From positions 78,876,037 through 78,940,036 of the forward strand of contig OY759214.1 of NCBI GenBank assembly GCA_963662175.1: a stretch of 64,000 nucleotides of DNA, in the 5' to 3' direction. Position numbers and translations under genes: made by a program. This stretch comes from Aradus depressus. Taxonomy: Eukaryota > Arthropoda > Insecta > Hemiptera > Aradidae. The notes under the pieces are model-generated. The model did no database searches. It saw nothing but the letters and a program-made list of their open reading frames with translations, and was not told the origin of the DNA. This document shows, piece by piece, positions 15,001 through 23,469 of this stretch (within the stretch, counting starts at the first letter, position 1; every line of letters begins with the position of its first letter).

Positions 15001-18000
15001 TGGTGGGACGGTATGGTGTCTTCTAGATATCCAGTAAGCCTTTTCGATATAATCTTTTCAAAAATCTTAGACAATGAATTTAGAAGGCTTATCGGCCTGT
15101 AGCTGTTGGGGTCTTGTTTCGGCTTGCCGTGCTTATGAAAGACAACAACGATAGCATTCTTCCACGTGTCAGGAAAGTATCCTCTCCTTAAACAGCCATT
15201 GAACAGCCCTGTAAGATAAGCGATGCTTCTTGGAGGCAGGTTCTTGAGGACGATGTTGGGGATGAGGTCTTCACCGGGGGCCTTCTTGTTGGGGAGTCTC
15301 CGGATGTATAGTGTAATTTCTGACGGGTTTGTGTACTGTATATGTGGTTCTGCGGTGTGGAGTGGGGTGGAAAGAAATTCGTGGACTGTGTGGAATGTTT
15401 CGTGATCTTGTGTGTCATGAGTTCTGAATTTCTGTTCAAGGTGCTGGGCCACTAGCTCACTCTTGTCCTTGTCCGTTGTTACAGTATTCTGTCCGTCTGT
15501 CAGGGGCGGGAGGCCGGGGTCTTGTCTGAGGAGGCGTCGTGTTTCCTTCCAAAGGTTGCTGTCTCCAGGCGTAAAGTCGCTGGTGTATTGTCGGTATCTG
15601 TTGATTCTGTCATTGTCCAATTCCCATCGTATAAGTCTTGTCAGTCGGTTCAGCTCTCGCTTCTCTTGTGGATCGCGTGTTCGTTGCCAGTGTTTGCGGA
15701 GTGTATTTTTGTCGTGTATCATGTTAAGTATGCGTTTAGGGGTCTTATTTTGTCGCATGTTGCGTTGGTCCTTGTAGTGATTGTATGTTGAGTTGTGTAT
15801 CGAGGTGTAAATGGCTTGAGTGAAATATTTCAGTGAGTCGTCTATGTCTTCAGTATTGTAGTAATGCAAAGGGATGTCTATGTTTTTGTCCATCTCCCAT
15901 CTAAACGCGTCCCAATCTATTTTCCCCTGTATCAGTCTAGGCAGATGTTCTGCCTGTTTCGGGTTCACTTTGAAGGTACACACGACTGGAAGATGGTCTG
16001 AGTCGAGTTCTGTCAGTGGTTCGTGATAAAGGGGCAAAGTAAAATTTTGTACTAGTCCAATGTCCAGGATGTCTGGGAGATATCTCTGTTGTGTAGGATA
16101 AAATGTCGGTTCGTCCGGTGCTGATATCTGTACGCCTAAATTGTTAATTATGTTTAAGAGTCTTGTCCCGTTGTTGTTTGTCCGTCTACATCCCCAAATT
16201 GTATTTTTACTATTTAGGTCACCTAGTAGTATAGTCGGCCCCCCAGTGAAAATGTGTTCAAAATCCGTCTGGTGAATTCTGATGCCTGGTCGGTGGTATG
16301 CTGAGATTATGTTAAGTGTTCTGTTGTTGTTGAGTGTGAGTGTGGCTCCAACGGCTTCCAGCTGTTGAAGTGTGGGTAAGAGAAGCTGAGAGTGTGCGAG
16401 GTTCTTTTTTATACAAACAGCGACGCCTCCAAATCTGGTTTGTCTGTCCTGTCTGTATATGGTGTATCCTTTTAGCTTGAATTTGTCGGTATTATGGAGG
16501 TGAGTTTCTGTGATACAAATGATGTCGATGTTGTAGCGAGTTAAAAAGTCCGAGAGTATCGTTCGTCTGTTTTTTATTCCGTCAGCGTTCCAGTTAAGGA
16601 TGGATAAATTATGAAAAATATTTAAATTAGGGTCCACCATTGTTAAATGAAAATACTTGGGTGAGAAGATTAGATAAAAATGATTTTATGATAGGGATAA
16701 ATGGTTTGAGAAAGGTGATTATTGTGTTGGTGAGGTCAGTCATGTCGTTAGCTGGTTGGTTGTCTTGGCTGCTGGGTAAGTTAGGTTGAGGTCGAGGTTG
16801 GAAGGGTCGGGGTCTGCCTTGGTCGAACCAGCTGTTCGGTCGGTCCGGGGTCTGTCTTGGGGGTTGTCCTTTGGGTGGTGCATTGGGAGGATCTTGTCGT
16901 TTAGGTTGGGCCTGTCTGCTAGTCCTGTCTACGTATGTCTTGTAGGAAGCACACCCTCTGTAGCTGGCTGGATGGTTGCCCTGGCAGTTGGCACACTTGG
17001 GAGAGTCTACCTTCTTCTGTCTGGAGGGGCATGCTGTGAAGTGGTGGTCCTCCCCGCACTTCACACATTTGGGGTCCAGTCGGCAAAAGTTTTTGGTATG
17101 ACCAAAAGATTGGCAGTTTGTGCACTGCACGACTCGGTTGGAACGTCGGCGTGGCTCCACTTTGACAACTGTATAGTAGAGCCGCGTCAGTTGAAATATG
17201 GCCTCTCCAGATGGGGTGTTCTCCAGCTCAACTGCACAGAGGGGTGTGGGGCGTCTGTCGTGGTTCAGAATCCGGGTGACTTTAATAACAGGGTATGTCG
17301 GGATCAGTTCGTCTGTTATTTCTGTGTCGGTCAGTGAGTAAGGAACTCCCCGTATAATTACGGAGAGTTTCCTGTCCTCGGGGTTGACGAAGGTGTAGTA
17401 TTTCACCTTATTGTCGTCATAAAATTTTGTCACTTTGCGATAGTCATCAGTCGTTGTGAGGCTGATCTTTATTTTTTTGTTGCACTGTTTTGTTTCAAAC
17501 GGCGAACAAATTAAACTTTTTAACTCGGTAATGACCAGCTGATAATTATCAGCCTCACAAAGAAAGATTGGAGGGATCTTGGTCTGTCTGTTAGGGGTAG
17601 GCTGTCCGTCTGGCTTTGTCGGTTGGGTTGTCTCCTGACCGTCCTGGAGAGTGAGAAGTGGCTCGTATCTGTTCTGTGTTGGTGTTGGTGTGGGTGTGAT
17701 TTGTAAAGTATATCGGTTCCTCTTCAGCTGAGGCTCCTGGGAGATGGCTCTGTTATCAGGGACTACTTGGCCGCCGTCTACTGCCATTGATATCCCAGAG
17801 TCCTCACAGCTTGAAGAGAGCTGCCTCTTAGCAGGTAAAAAAGTGGATATCATCTCACCTGTTCCGGCTACATTGTTTATTTGCTTGATATCGGCAAGGT
17901 TAGAATTTTGAATATTAAAATTATTAGACTGTTCTCGTTTCGAAACGCCGGGTTTCATTCTCACCCAAACAGAGGGAGAACTTCTGAGTGTCTTTGTCAC

Positions 18001-21000
18001 TGTTTAGTAATATAAAAACTTATAACACCGTCACAATATTAATAATAAATGTTAACAAACTTTAACGTGTGTTTAGCACTTTATAGCCAAAACAGCTGTT
18101 CTAAAATTAAGGTCGTGACGAGTATCGAACCTAGTCCCGGAGAACTACAGACTGACGGGCTGACCACTAGACCACCGTGGCTGATTTTTCATAAGAAAAA
18201 TAACAAACAATGAAAATTATGATACATGTATTTAATATTTATTTTATTCAATAATAGCCTAAGAAAATTTAAATTTGAGATTACTAGTTATTATTCTGGA
18301 GTAAACGGGAAGGAAATAAGACAGATGACATGTCCTTAATAATTATTTTTCTATTTGGTTTTCCCACAAGAGGATTCTCTAGAATATGTAGCATACTGCA
18401 TCCATAAAAAGGTTTTAAAAAGTTTTCTGACATACAAGGTTACATTTCTACTTTTCCGTCGATATATAAATAAGATAAAGAAAGTTGAAAATTTTAATTC
18501 AACAATATTATCGACATGAATTATTATGATTTACTTTGCGAAAACATTAAAAGTAACCTGTGTAAAGTAGAGGTAAAAACATACTGAGGAAAGAATGGAG
18601 CCCCGGAACGGTACAATGTGCGTTCTCACCCAAATTAGTTATTTATTATGACTCATGCCCGGGCTTTTTCCTCTACGATAGGAGTCCTAAATTTTTATTC
18701 ACCTAGGGCAAGGGTCTTTAACGAGTACCTGACATCGTACAGGCTCGGAACCATCGCGTCCCATCCGAAGGACGATTCCTTATTTCTTACTTAATATATA
18801 ATCCACACTGTATTGAGTAGATGATAATAATAACTAATCCACACTATATAGTAGATGATAATAATAAATAATCCCCACTATATAGTAGATGATAATAATA
18901 AATAATCCACACTATATAGTATATGATAATAATAAATAATCCCCACTATATAGTAGATGATAATAATAAATAATCCACACTATATAGTATATGATAATAA
19001 TAAATAATCCACACTATACAGTATATGATAATAATAAATAATCCACACTATACAGTATATGATAATAATAAATAATCCCCACTATATAGTAGATGATAAT
19101 AATAAATAATCCACACTATATAGTATATGATAATAATAAATAATCCCCACTATATAGTAGATGATAATAATAAATAATCCACACTATACAGTATATGATA
19201 ATAATAAATAATCCACACTATACAGTATATGATAATAATAAATAATCCACACTATATAGTATATGATAATAATAAATAATCCACACTATACAGTATATGA
19301 TAATAATAAATAATCCCCACTATATAGTAGATGATAATAATAAATAATCCACACTATATAGTATATGATAATAATAAATAATCCCCACTATATAGTAGAT
19401 GATAATAATAAATAATCCACACTATACAGTATATGATAATAATAAATAATCCACACTATACAGTATATGATAATAATAAATAATCCACACTATACAGTAT
19501 ATGATAATAATAAATAATCCCCACTATATAGTAGATGATAATAATAAATAATCCACACTATATAGTATATGATAATAATAAATAATCCACACTATACAGT
19601 ATATGATAATAATAAATAATCCCCACTATATAGTAGATGATAATATTAAATAATCCACACTATATAGTATATGATAATAATAAATAATCCACACTATATA
19701 GTATATGATAATAATAAATAATCCCCACTATATAGTAGATGATAATAATAAATAATCCACACTATATAGTATATGATAATAATAAATAATCCACACTATA
19801 TAGTATATGATAATAATAAATAATCCACACTATATAGTATATGATAATAATAAATAATCCACACTATATAGTATATGATAATAATAAATAATCCACACTA
19901 TACAGTATATGATAATAATAAATAATCCCCACTATATAGTAGATGATAATAATAAATAATCCACACTATATAGTATATGATAATAATAAATAATCCACAC
20001 TATATAGTATATGATAATAATAAATAATCCACACTATATAGTATATGATAATAATAAATAATCCCCACTATATAGTAGATGATAATAATAAATAATCCAC
20101 ACTATACAGTATATGATAATAATAAATAATCCACACTATATAGTATATGATAATAATAAATAATCCACACTATATAGTATATGATAATAATAAATAATCC
20201 CCTCTACTGTGACTTTATTCATTTTTTTCCAATTGCACCCTCATAATTACCCGGCCCAGTCCAAAAAAACTTATAATGTGAGGAGAAACACAAAACTGTC
20301 TTTATAGGTTAGGTTTTATGACTCATGCCCGGGCTTTAACTAAGAGGTCATATCGCTTACTACCAGAGCATTCTTTCGTCCCTCTGATGGACATGAGCCC
20401 GACTCTACTGTGGGAGTCCTAAATTTTGCCGACCCTAAATTTTTATTCACTTAGAGTAAAAGTCTTCAACGAGTACCTGACATCCTACAGGCTCGGAACC
20501 ATCGCGTCCCATCCGAAGGACGGCGTGCTTAAGTTTATTTTACATCCCAGATAAAATAAACTAAGGTCCCCCTCGGCCGGGTTTCGAACCCGCGAATTAA
20601 GACCTCAGTAAGCAAGCACGCATACCACTGAGCTAGCGGCGCCTTCTCTCATACAAGTGAGTGTATTTATTTTCATATTATGTCAACAGCTCTGTAAACC
20701 TTGATTATGACTTCCTCAGTATGTTTTACCCCGACAGTACTGTAGAGCCCCAATTTAATATTCTCCATTTACACACTTTTAACACATATTTTCATATATA
20801 ATAATTATTAGAGCATACTTCTCCTAATCATTTTTTACCTTAAAAAAATCAATTACAAACGTTTCGAGAAGCAGTCCCATCGTCAGTGTCTATAATACAT
20901 GTGTTCTTTAGATTAACATTCTTTCTGTCAATCAAAATCTTCCTTTTTATAGGACATATTTATTGAGTCGACTTTATTTATAGGACATATTTATTAAGTC

Positions 21001-23469
21001 GACTTCTATATTTAAACACTTATTGTTAGTCAAAACTTTGCTGATGATGGGAGTGCTTTCCGAAATGTTTGTAATTTCTATTTTTTGAGAAGGCAAAAAA
21101 TAAATGGGAGAAGTGATGATATAATAATTGTAATATATTGTATAATGTTAATATTTATTTAATTTATTGTCGAGGAATTAACCTCGTTCGCCGGGGGTTC
21201 TACAATACGTACACAGATATACAATTATCACGATTACTTAAAATGAGCAGGCAAGCCATACAGAATTTTTTTAAATACAATTTTTCAAAATTGAAACGAA
21301 AAGCAACTAAAAAAAGAAAAAATATATGACTAGGGAAGGTGGGTGTGTATCTAGCGTGCTTAGTACATACATACACTTATTATGAGTTAGTAAATGTGAG
21401 TTTGGTGACACGCCCGTACCTTACTGACCTGAAAGTCGAACCTCCGCCATCCCTGCTCAAGTTTATATTTGTAAACTGTAGCAAGGATGTGGCAAAGGGC
21501 GCCGCCTGGCTTGAAGTCGGTGAAACACCGCATCTATATCACATACAACAAATATATACAGTAAAAAAAAAACATAAAACAATATTTTGATAATTGCGTA
21601 CACTGCTGTTCATACATATCAGAAAACGTTTTCTCTTTTTCTATATATCATAAACCAAAACGGTAGTATGGTTTATGATATAGACCGAAAACCTAAGTGA
21701 GTAATTCGTGCAGGGGAAGTAGACGGGTGATTCACCATCCACTTTTGATGTGTAAACATCTTAGCTCTCGGTAGGGGCTACGTCAGAGTGTAAGTCTCGT
21801 TGATGTGCATGCTGCGTAAATGTGTCAGACGGTTGCGCGGACAGCGCACACACACAACTTCTTTATCAATGATGTCAGCTATTTTTGAGCATTTCTATTG
21901 TATTTTTACATTATTGATCATATTTACCGTTGAAGTGAATTTAAAATATCAATATAACGAACTATAAAATGATCTTTCTGTAAGAAACTTTTATAGATGC
22001 TTCGATAGCTTAAATTTGTAACAATAAATAAAATTTGTGATAAAAGAAAATAATATAGCAGTGTAAATCAAAAAATATATAATTCAATAAATTACTTTAT
22101 ATTATATAATATTGTTATTAATACATAATAATAATAATAACTGCTGAGAATATCAATCAATAAATAATATATTTGTTGTCATATTATCAAAACTAATAAT
22201 ACAACCCATTTCAGGAGATACTGAACAGCGTATTTTATTTTTAAATGACAAACTTAATCTACAATTGAATACGAATCGATGCATTTCAACAACAAATTCG
22301 AAAACTTCTATCGACGCTGTATTCTCGCGGTATTTAGACACTAGAATCACAGATGTATATAAGCTATCACAAACCTATTATTTCATGAATAAAAGAAATT
22401 GAAGAACAATAAATTTGAAAGTTTAATTCCTCATACTATTTTTCTTATTGTATCATTATAAAACAAATTTTAATTATAATCAGTGAACGACAGCAAGTTT
22501 TTGAAACTAAAGCAGATGTTTACAATCAATAAACATCGTGAGTACCGCGTCACTCATACATTTGCTTTTTTATTTCTATACTTGCTTTGGGAGAAACCAT
22601 ACTACCTAACTAAAAGGACATACGGGAGAGTCTAATTCGTAGCCTGCAAAAGTACCTGGTATGATTTGTTATAAATACAAATGTACTTCGTACGCATCAC
22701 ATACTTCTTTATCAATATCTATCAGTAGCTATTGCATTTTCAAAATGTAATTAAGTATTTATTAAGAAATAGTCAACAAGTTCAAAAACAATTATTCATC
22801 TGTCTTCATTCTACCTAAGTATTCTAAATTCTATGAACGGTAGTACATCTTTTAAATATTCCACTTTGAAAATTACATTAATACTTCCATCTCAACGAAT
22901 TAGGAAAATGTAAAACTTACCGGAAGCCTCGTGAGAGGAGGTTTGGAAACATTTTTACCAAAATTGTCTTCTTGGAACTGAATTAGCTGAATAACAAGAG
23001 CTGAGAGACTTTTGCTGGTAGGAGGATCGGTCTGAACATACTAAAAAAAAAAAAAACTACGTTAATTACAGAATGATTATAACAAAGATTCCTTCGATCT
23101 TGTTCCTAATTGTTGGAAGGGGCCATTCCATTCCAATTAGTATGCAAATATCGTCAAGATGCAATACATAGAACATACATTGCCAAAGTTCATTAATAAC
23201 TAGGAATACCATCAGTTAACTTAATTTAGATGTTCATAAAATACAACGCAAATCAATTATCAATTAGCCTACATTGAAATACATACACCCATAAGTGATA
23301 AACAACTCAAAAATGAATCATATAAATTAAGATAAGTAGAAATTGAGAGCACCTTTTTACAATTCTTCTGAAGCCACGTTTTAATTCCATCAAACAATGC
23401 TATTGTTTCTGGACCTTCAAAAAATTTAATATTCGGGCCACCGTCTTTTTTAGGACCGAAACCCAACAT
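58..23469 (-). CDS. mor: Moira / SMARCC (BAF155/BAF170) SWI/SNF core subunit, 5' 13 exons, 3' end outside window
   Basis: Scaffold subunit of the nuclear SWI/SNF (BAF/PBAF) ATP-dependent chromatin remodeller. Minus-strand exons: 23469-23353, 23040-22921, 21533-21429, 10752-10584, 9961-9762, 8963-8865, 7402-7293, 5592-5468, 4166-4039, 2922-2596, 1892-1681, 1139-919, 212-58. All have GT-AG borders and the phases close to 696 codons. The start is the ATG opening [13 protein letters not shown], matching the family N-terminus. The N-terminal SMARCC module covers about residues 1-270 (exon 3 has PGGALCHIL and GWRRFDF). A basic stretch (KKKPKRKR) lies near 295, SWIRM is about 410-500 ([22 protein letters not shown]), and SANT is about 585-635 ([27 protein letters not shown]). 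Exon 13 carries the conserved segment after SANT ([11 protein letters not shown]). The C-terminal coiled coil should lie left of base 58. No stop or frameshift is seen. Exon 3 sits alone more than 10 kb from exon 4, so an ORF-only scan misses it. Confidence 0.95.
213..918. other. Moira intron 12
   Basis: No gene or recognisable repeat seen. AT-rich. Confidence 0.6.
1270..1293. repeat. Poly(C) run of 24
   Basis: 24 consecutive C, then A and five more C, in a moira intron. On the moira-sense strand it is poly(G). Confidence 0.95.
1893..2595. other. Moira intron 10
   Basis: AT-rich intron sequence; nothing recognised. Confidence 0.6.
3256..3395 (-). mobile_element. SINE-A fragment
   Basis: Inverse of the 3' part of the tRNA-headed SINE (CGGGCTTCAACTAG, CATGAGCCCAACGATG, TCTTTAACGAGAATCTGACA). 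Confidence 0.65.
3440..3850. other. GC-richer unrecognised segment in moira intron 9
   Basis: 3560-3800 is clearly GC-richer than its surroundings (CAGGTGGCGCCGTTGTCGCA). A plus ORF at 3476-3730 has no family resemblance. Possibly a decayed repeat. No terminal structure found. Confidence 0.35.
4329..5112. mobile_element. Non-autonomous DNA transposon, TIR AGTGTTCCGTGCCA
   Basis: Terminal inverted repeats AGTGTTCCGTGCCA (4331) and TGGCACGGAACACT (ending 5110) bound about 780 bp inside a moira intron, flanked by TA on both sides, as in Tc1/mariner-type insertions. The inner start has the GTCCGTCCGTCTGTC run often seen in insect repeats of this kind. No transposase. Confidence 0.8.
5214..5328 (+). 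mobile_element. SINE-A 3' fragment
   Basis: ACTCCCATAGTAGAGACGGG, AGTAGTAGGCGATATGACCT and GTGTCACAATAACT match the common 3' end. Confidence 0.7.
5690..6957 (+). repeat. Unnamed repeat family R3, copy 1 (split by a MITE)
   Basis: A dispersed repeat seen six times in this window, always on the plus strand. Shared blocks: CGACATGAAATTT, CCCCATAAGGA, AAATCGGCCAAAGGGAAG, CTAATAACTGCCGATGTAAT, GGTCGATTGGTTTTGG, GGGGAAGTACATTGCCGGTG, and the end TGATTCACCGACGACT. The 6164-6680 MITE interrupts it. No coding capacity; class not recognised. Confidence 0.75.
6164..6680. mobile_element. MITE with 28-bp perfect TIRs and subterminal repeats
   Basis: ATCGATGCGTTCCAGGCAAA begins the left terminus (6164-6191), and its exact reverse complement is at 6653-6680. 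The motif GGCCCTAWCCCACATA recurs inside (around 6223, 6354 and, inverted, 6645), as expected for transposase-binding subterminal repeats. No coding capacity. It interrupts an older repeat at 5690-6957. Confidence 0.85.
8395..8835 (+). repeat. Repeat family R3, copy 2
   Basis: Contains GAACACGGTAACTCCCGATA-like, AAAACCCCATAAGAACGACG, GATCGGCCGAAGGGAAGGG and AATTCGTGCTGGGGAAGTAC. In moira intron 6. Confidence 0.75.
9143..9597. mobile_element. MITE with about 55-bp imperfect TIRs
   Basis: The left arm (ATGTTCGTCAGTGGGTCATT onward, to GGCCCGGGG) matches the reverse complement of the right arm (CCCCGGACCATTCTAG to CTGACAAACAT) with few changes. About 455 bp in a moira intron. The small ORF inside is not credible as a gene. 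Confidence 0.75.
10245..10415. mobile_element. Fragment of a GGTTCCG-type repeat
   Basis: ACAGACAGACAGTAACACAC and ACTGCGGAACCCTAAAAAAT resemble the inverse end of the element family at 4329-5112. Weak. Confidence 0.35.
11085..11415 (+). repeat. Repeat family R3, copy 3
   Basis: Contains AAATCGGCCAAAGGAAGGGG, CTAATAACTGCCGATGTAAT, and the complete end TACCGGTGATTCACCGACGA. Confidence 0.8.
11964..12240 (+). mobile_element. SINE-A, 5' truncated
   Basis: Starts at the B-box-like TTCGAAACCCG, then the whole body (GCACGCCGTCC, CCCGAGCCTGTACGATGTTA, GTAGGCGATATGACCTCG) and tail GGGCATGAGTCACAATAACT. Confidence 0.85.
12241..12952. other. Part of moira intron 3
   Basis: AT-rich, no coding signal, no clear repeat borders. 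Confidence 0.5.
12953..13058 (-). mobile_element. Penelope-like terminal fragment
   Basis: On the minus strand it carries TGAGAAGGCAACAAATAAAT and a decayed hammerhead-like core (CTAATGAT, then TTTCCGAAC, then CTTTGTAATT). Shares its end sequence with 13660-13770, 21040-21145 and 50330-50450. Confidence 0.5.
13184..13497 (+). mobile_element. SINE-A, near full length
   Basis: TCTGAGCTCAAAATCGCGG, TTCGAAACCCGACGAGG, GAGCATGCCGTCCTTCGG, GTAGTAGGCGATACGACCTC. Lies between two Penelope-like fragments. Confidence 0.85.
13530..13770 (+). mobile_element. Penelope-like terminal fragment
   Basis: TATTTATTGAGCCGACTTCG, then TTGAGAAGGCAAAAAATAGT and GATGTAATAATATATTGTAT. The pair of fragments at 12953-13058 and here flank a SINE, so they may be the two ends of one element interrupted by it. 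Confidence 0.5.
13863..13875. repeat. LINE target-site duplication, 3' copy
   Basis: TTTTCATAAGAAA, identical to 18186-18198. Confidence 0.75.
13941..16640 (-). CDS. LINE ORF2: endonuclease and reverse transcriptase
   Basis: 899 residues. The apurinic-like (EEP) endonuclease spans about residues 10-225, with Asn17 (LNWNADG), Glu45 (ITETHL), Asp141/Asn143 (LLGDLNSKN) and the SDH triad at 214-216. The reverse transcriptase spans about 490-760: [26 protein letters not shown] at 581-589, GVPQG at 639-643 and the catalytic YADD at 669-672. A Cys/His-poor C-terminal region follows ([12 protein letters not shown]). The endonuclease nicks target DNA and the RT copies the element RNA there. The ATG lies inside the end of ORF1, so it is probably translated by coupled re-initiation. 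All catalytic residues are present. Confidence 0.95.
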   Translation of the reverse strand: MVDPNLNIFHNLSILNWNADGIKNRRTILSDFLTRYNIDIICITETHLHNTDKFKLKGYTIYRQDRQTRFGGVAVCIKKNLAHSQLLLPTLQQLEAVGATLTLNNNRTLNIISAYHRPGIRIHQTDFEHIFTGGPTILLGDLNSKNTIWGCRRTNNNGTRLLNIINNLGVQISAPDEPTFYPTQQRYLPDILDIGLVQNFTLPLYHEPLTELDSDHLPVVCTFKVNPKQAEHLPRLIQGKIDWDAFRWEMDKNIDIPLHYYNTEDIDDSLKYFTQAIYTSIHNSTYNHYKDQRNMRQNKTPKRILNMIHDKNTLRKHWQRTRDPQEKRELNRLTRLIRWELDNDRINRYRQYTSDFTPGDSNLWKETRRLLRQDPGLPPLTDGQNTVTTDKDKSELVAQHLEQKFRTHDTQDHETFHTVHEFLSTPLHTAEPHIQYTNPSEITLYIRRLPNKKAPGEDLIPNIVLKNLPPRSIAYLTGLFNGCLRRGYFPDTWKNAIVVVFHKHGKPKQDPNSYRPISLLNSLSKIFEKIISKRLTGYLEDTIPSHQFGFKAKHSAVQQLQRVTEMIVHGFEAKNYTTAVFLDVAAAFDTVWHQGLLYKLKKSLVPKYIVGIISSFLHGRTFQVKVSNALSTKRRIIAGVPQGAILSPLLFSLYTHDIPETPTATLATYADDTMIACQHSVLSVAIEQLQEALTEVSLWFSKWRLTLNIGKTEAKIFTLRRFSIEEQRQLQIDDLPILWNPKDHGVRYLGVLLDTRLTWKLHINRKLQLAYSRLNTLYPLINRNTPLKHTCTILLYKTLLLPLLTYACPVWIGTSSTNIKRLQTFQNKVLRIATNAPWFVRNHKIHEELGVPLFAAHIEKLVKNHHEALVYCSGAVHYSLGAPTPGRRLKQRLYQDFLF
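16627..18000 (-). CDS. LINE ORF1: Gag-like RNA-binding protein
   Basis: 457 residues. A low-complexity N-terminus is followed by a PRE_C2HC-type RNA-binding region around residues 170-285 and three zinc knuckles: 293-306 (CX2CX4HX4C), 312-324 (CX2CX3HX4C) and 336-350 (CX2CX3HX6C). A Pro/Gln-rich tail ([14 protein letters not shown]) comes after. It packages element RNA for retrotransposition. It ends 14 bases inside ORF2. No stop or frameshift is present. Confidence 0.93.
   Translation of the reverse strand: MTKTLRSSPSVWVRMKPGVSKREQSNNFNIQNSNLADIKQINNVAGTGEMISTFLPAKRQLSSSCEDSGISMAVDGGQVVPDNRAISQEPQLKRNRYTLQITPTPTPTQNRYEPLLTLQDGQETTQPTKPDGQPTPNRQTKIPPIFLCEADNYQLVITELKSLICSPFETKQCNKKIKISLTTTDDYRKVTKFYDDNKVKYYTFVNPEDRKLSVIIRGVPYSLTDTEITDELIPTYPVIKVTRILNHDRRPTPLCAVELENTPSGEAIFQLTRLYYTVVKVEPRRRSNRVVQCTNCQSFGHTKNFCRLDPKCVKCGEDHHFTACPSRQKKVDSPKCANCQGNHPASYRGCASYKTYVDRTSRQAQPKRQDPPNAPPKGQPPRQTPDRPNSWFDQGRPRPFQPRPQPNLPSSQDNQPANDMTDLTNTIITFLKPFIPIIKSFLSNLLTQVFSFNNGGP
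18110..18185 (-). promoter_or_regulatory. tRNA-like head of the LINE with pol III A and B boxes
   Basis: On the minus strand, TGGTCTAGTGGTCA (18174-18161) fits an A box and GGTTCGATACTC (18131-18120) fits a B box, about 30 bases apart as in tRNAs. The acceptor and T stems do not pair well, so it is not a functional tRNA. Because the LINE target-site duplication starts just outside it, it belongs to the element. Confidence 0.7.
18186..18198. repeat. LINE target-site duplication, 5' copy
   Basis: TTTTCATAAGAAA, directly next to the tRNA-like head and identical to 13863-13875. Confidence 0.75.
18644..18783 (-). mobile_element. SINE-A, internally deleted
   Basis: Inverse tail ATGACTCATGCCCGGGCTTT joins directly to the CGATAGGAGTCCTAAATT part, skipping the TCGCCTACTACC block, then reaches CATCCGAAGGACG. 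It adjoins the minisatellite. Confidence 0.75.
18803..20198. repeat. 34-bp minisatellite, 41 units of three variant types
   Basis: About 1.4 kb of tandem 34-bp units in moira intron 3. Each unit begins CCACACTATATAGTATATG or a variant, then GATAATAATAAATAAT-like filler. Three main types occur: A (CCACACTATATAGTATATG), B (CCCC start linked with AGTAGATG) and C (TATACAG). The core ACTATATAGT is a perfect 10-base palindrome. The first two units are divergent edge units. Confidence 0.97.
20312..20643 (-). mobile_element. SINE-A, full length (best copy)
   Basis: About 330 bp. On the minus strand it starts GGCGCCGCTAGCTCAGTGGT (A-box-like), has a B-box-like GGTTCGAAACCCG, then the conserved body and the end CCCGGGCATGAGTCAT. 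A tRNA-derived SINE with no ORF. Confidence 0.9.
20850..21145. mobile_element. Pair of Penelope-like ends in opposite orientation
   Basis: A minus-strand end (20850-20905, CTGACGATGGGACTGC then TCTCGAAACGTTTGT) faces a plus-strand end (21008-21145, CTGATGATGGGAGTGC then TTTCCGAAATGTTTGT and GAGAAGGCAAAAAATAAATG). A short TATTTATTGAGTCGACTT segment between them is duplicated. Confidence 0.55.
21690..21745 (+). repeat. Repeat family R3, 3' end fragment
   Basis: GAGTAATTCGTGCAGGGGAA and GGGTGATTCACC only. Seen in moira intron 2. Confidence 0.6.
21746..22920. other. Part of moira intron 2
   Basis: Mostly very AT-rich. GTAGTATGGTTTATGATATA near 21663 and inverse CCATACTACC near 22597 hint at an old inverted-repeat element spanning about 940 bp. 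Confidence 0.35.

Larger units (their letters stand above)
13876..18185 (-). mobile_element. Full-length jockey-clade LINE with tRNA-like 5' end
   Basis: About 4.3 kb non-LTR retrotransposon in moira intron 3, same strand as moira. Reading 5' to 3' on the minus strand it has a tRNA-like head (18185-18110), a short 5' UTR, ORF1, ORF2 overlapping it by 14 bases, and a 3' UTR with AATAAA followed by TTA repeats (about 13890-13876). The 13-mer TTTTCATAAGAAA occurs at both 13863-13875 and 18186-18198. It is read as the target-site duplication and sets both ends of the element. Both ORFs are intact, which suggests a recent insertion. There is no RNase H domain, as expected for the jockey clade. Confidence 0.9.

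Noticed and set aside
15223..17337. Plus-strand open frames of 60-183 codons
   Set aside because: They lie antisense to intact LINE ORF1 and ORF2 and have no family resemblance.
18110..18185. A functional tRNA gene
   Set aside because: A and B boxes are present but acceptor and T stems do not pair; it is bounded by the LINE duplication.
18803..20198. CRISPR-like array
   Set aside because: Units are directly tandem with no unique spacers, in a eukaryotic intron.
20560..20643. tRNA genes at SINE heads (also 31690, 52177, 56151)
   Set aside because: The cloverleaf is degenerate and each is followed by the same SINE body.
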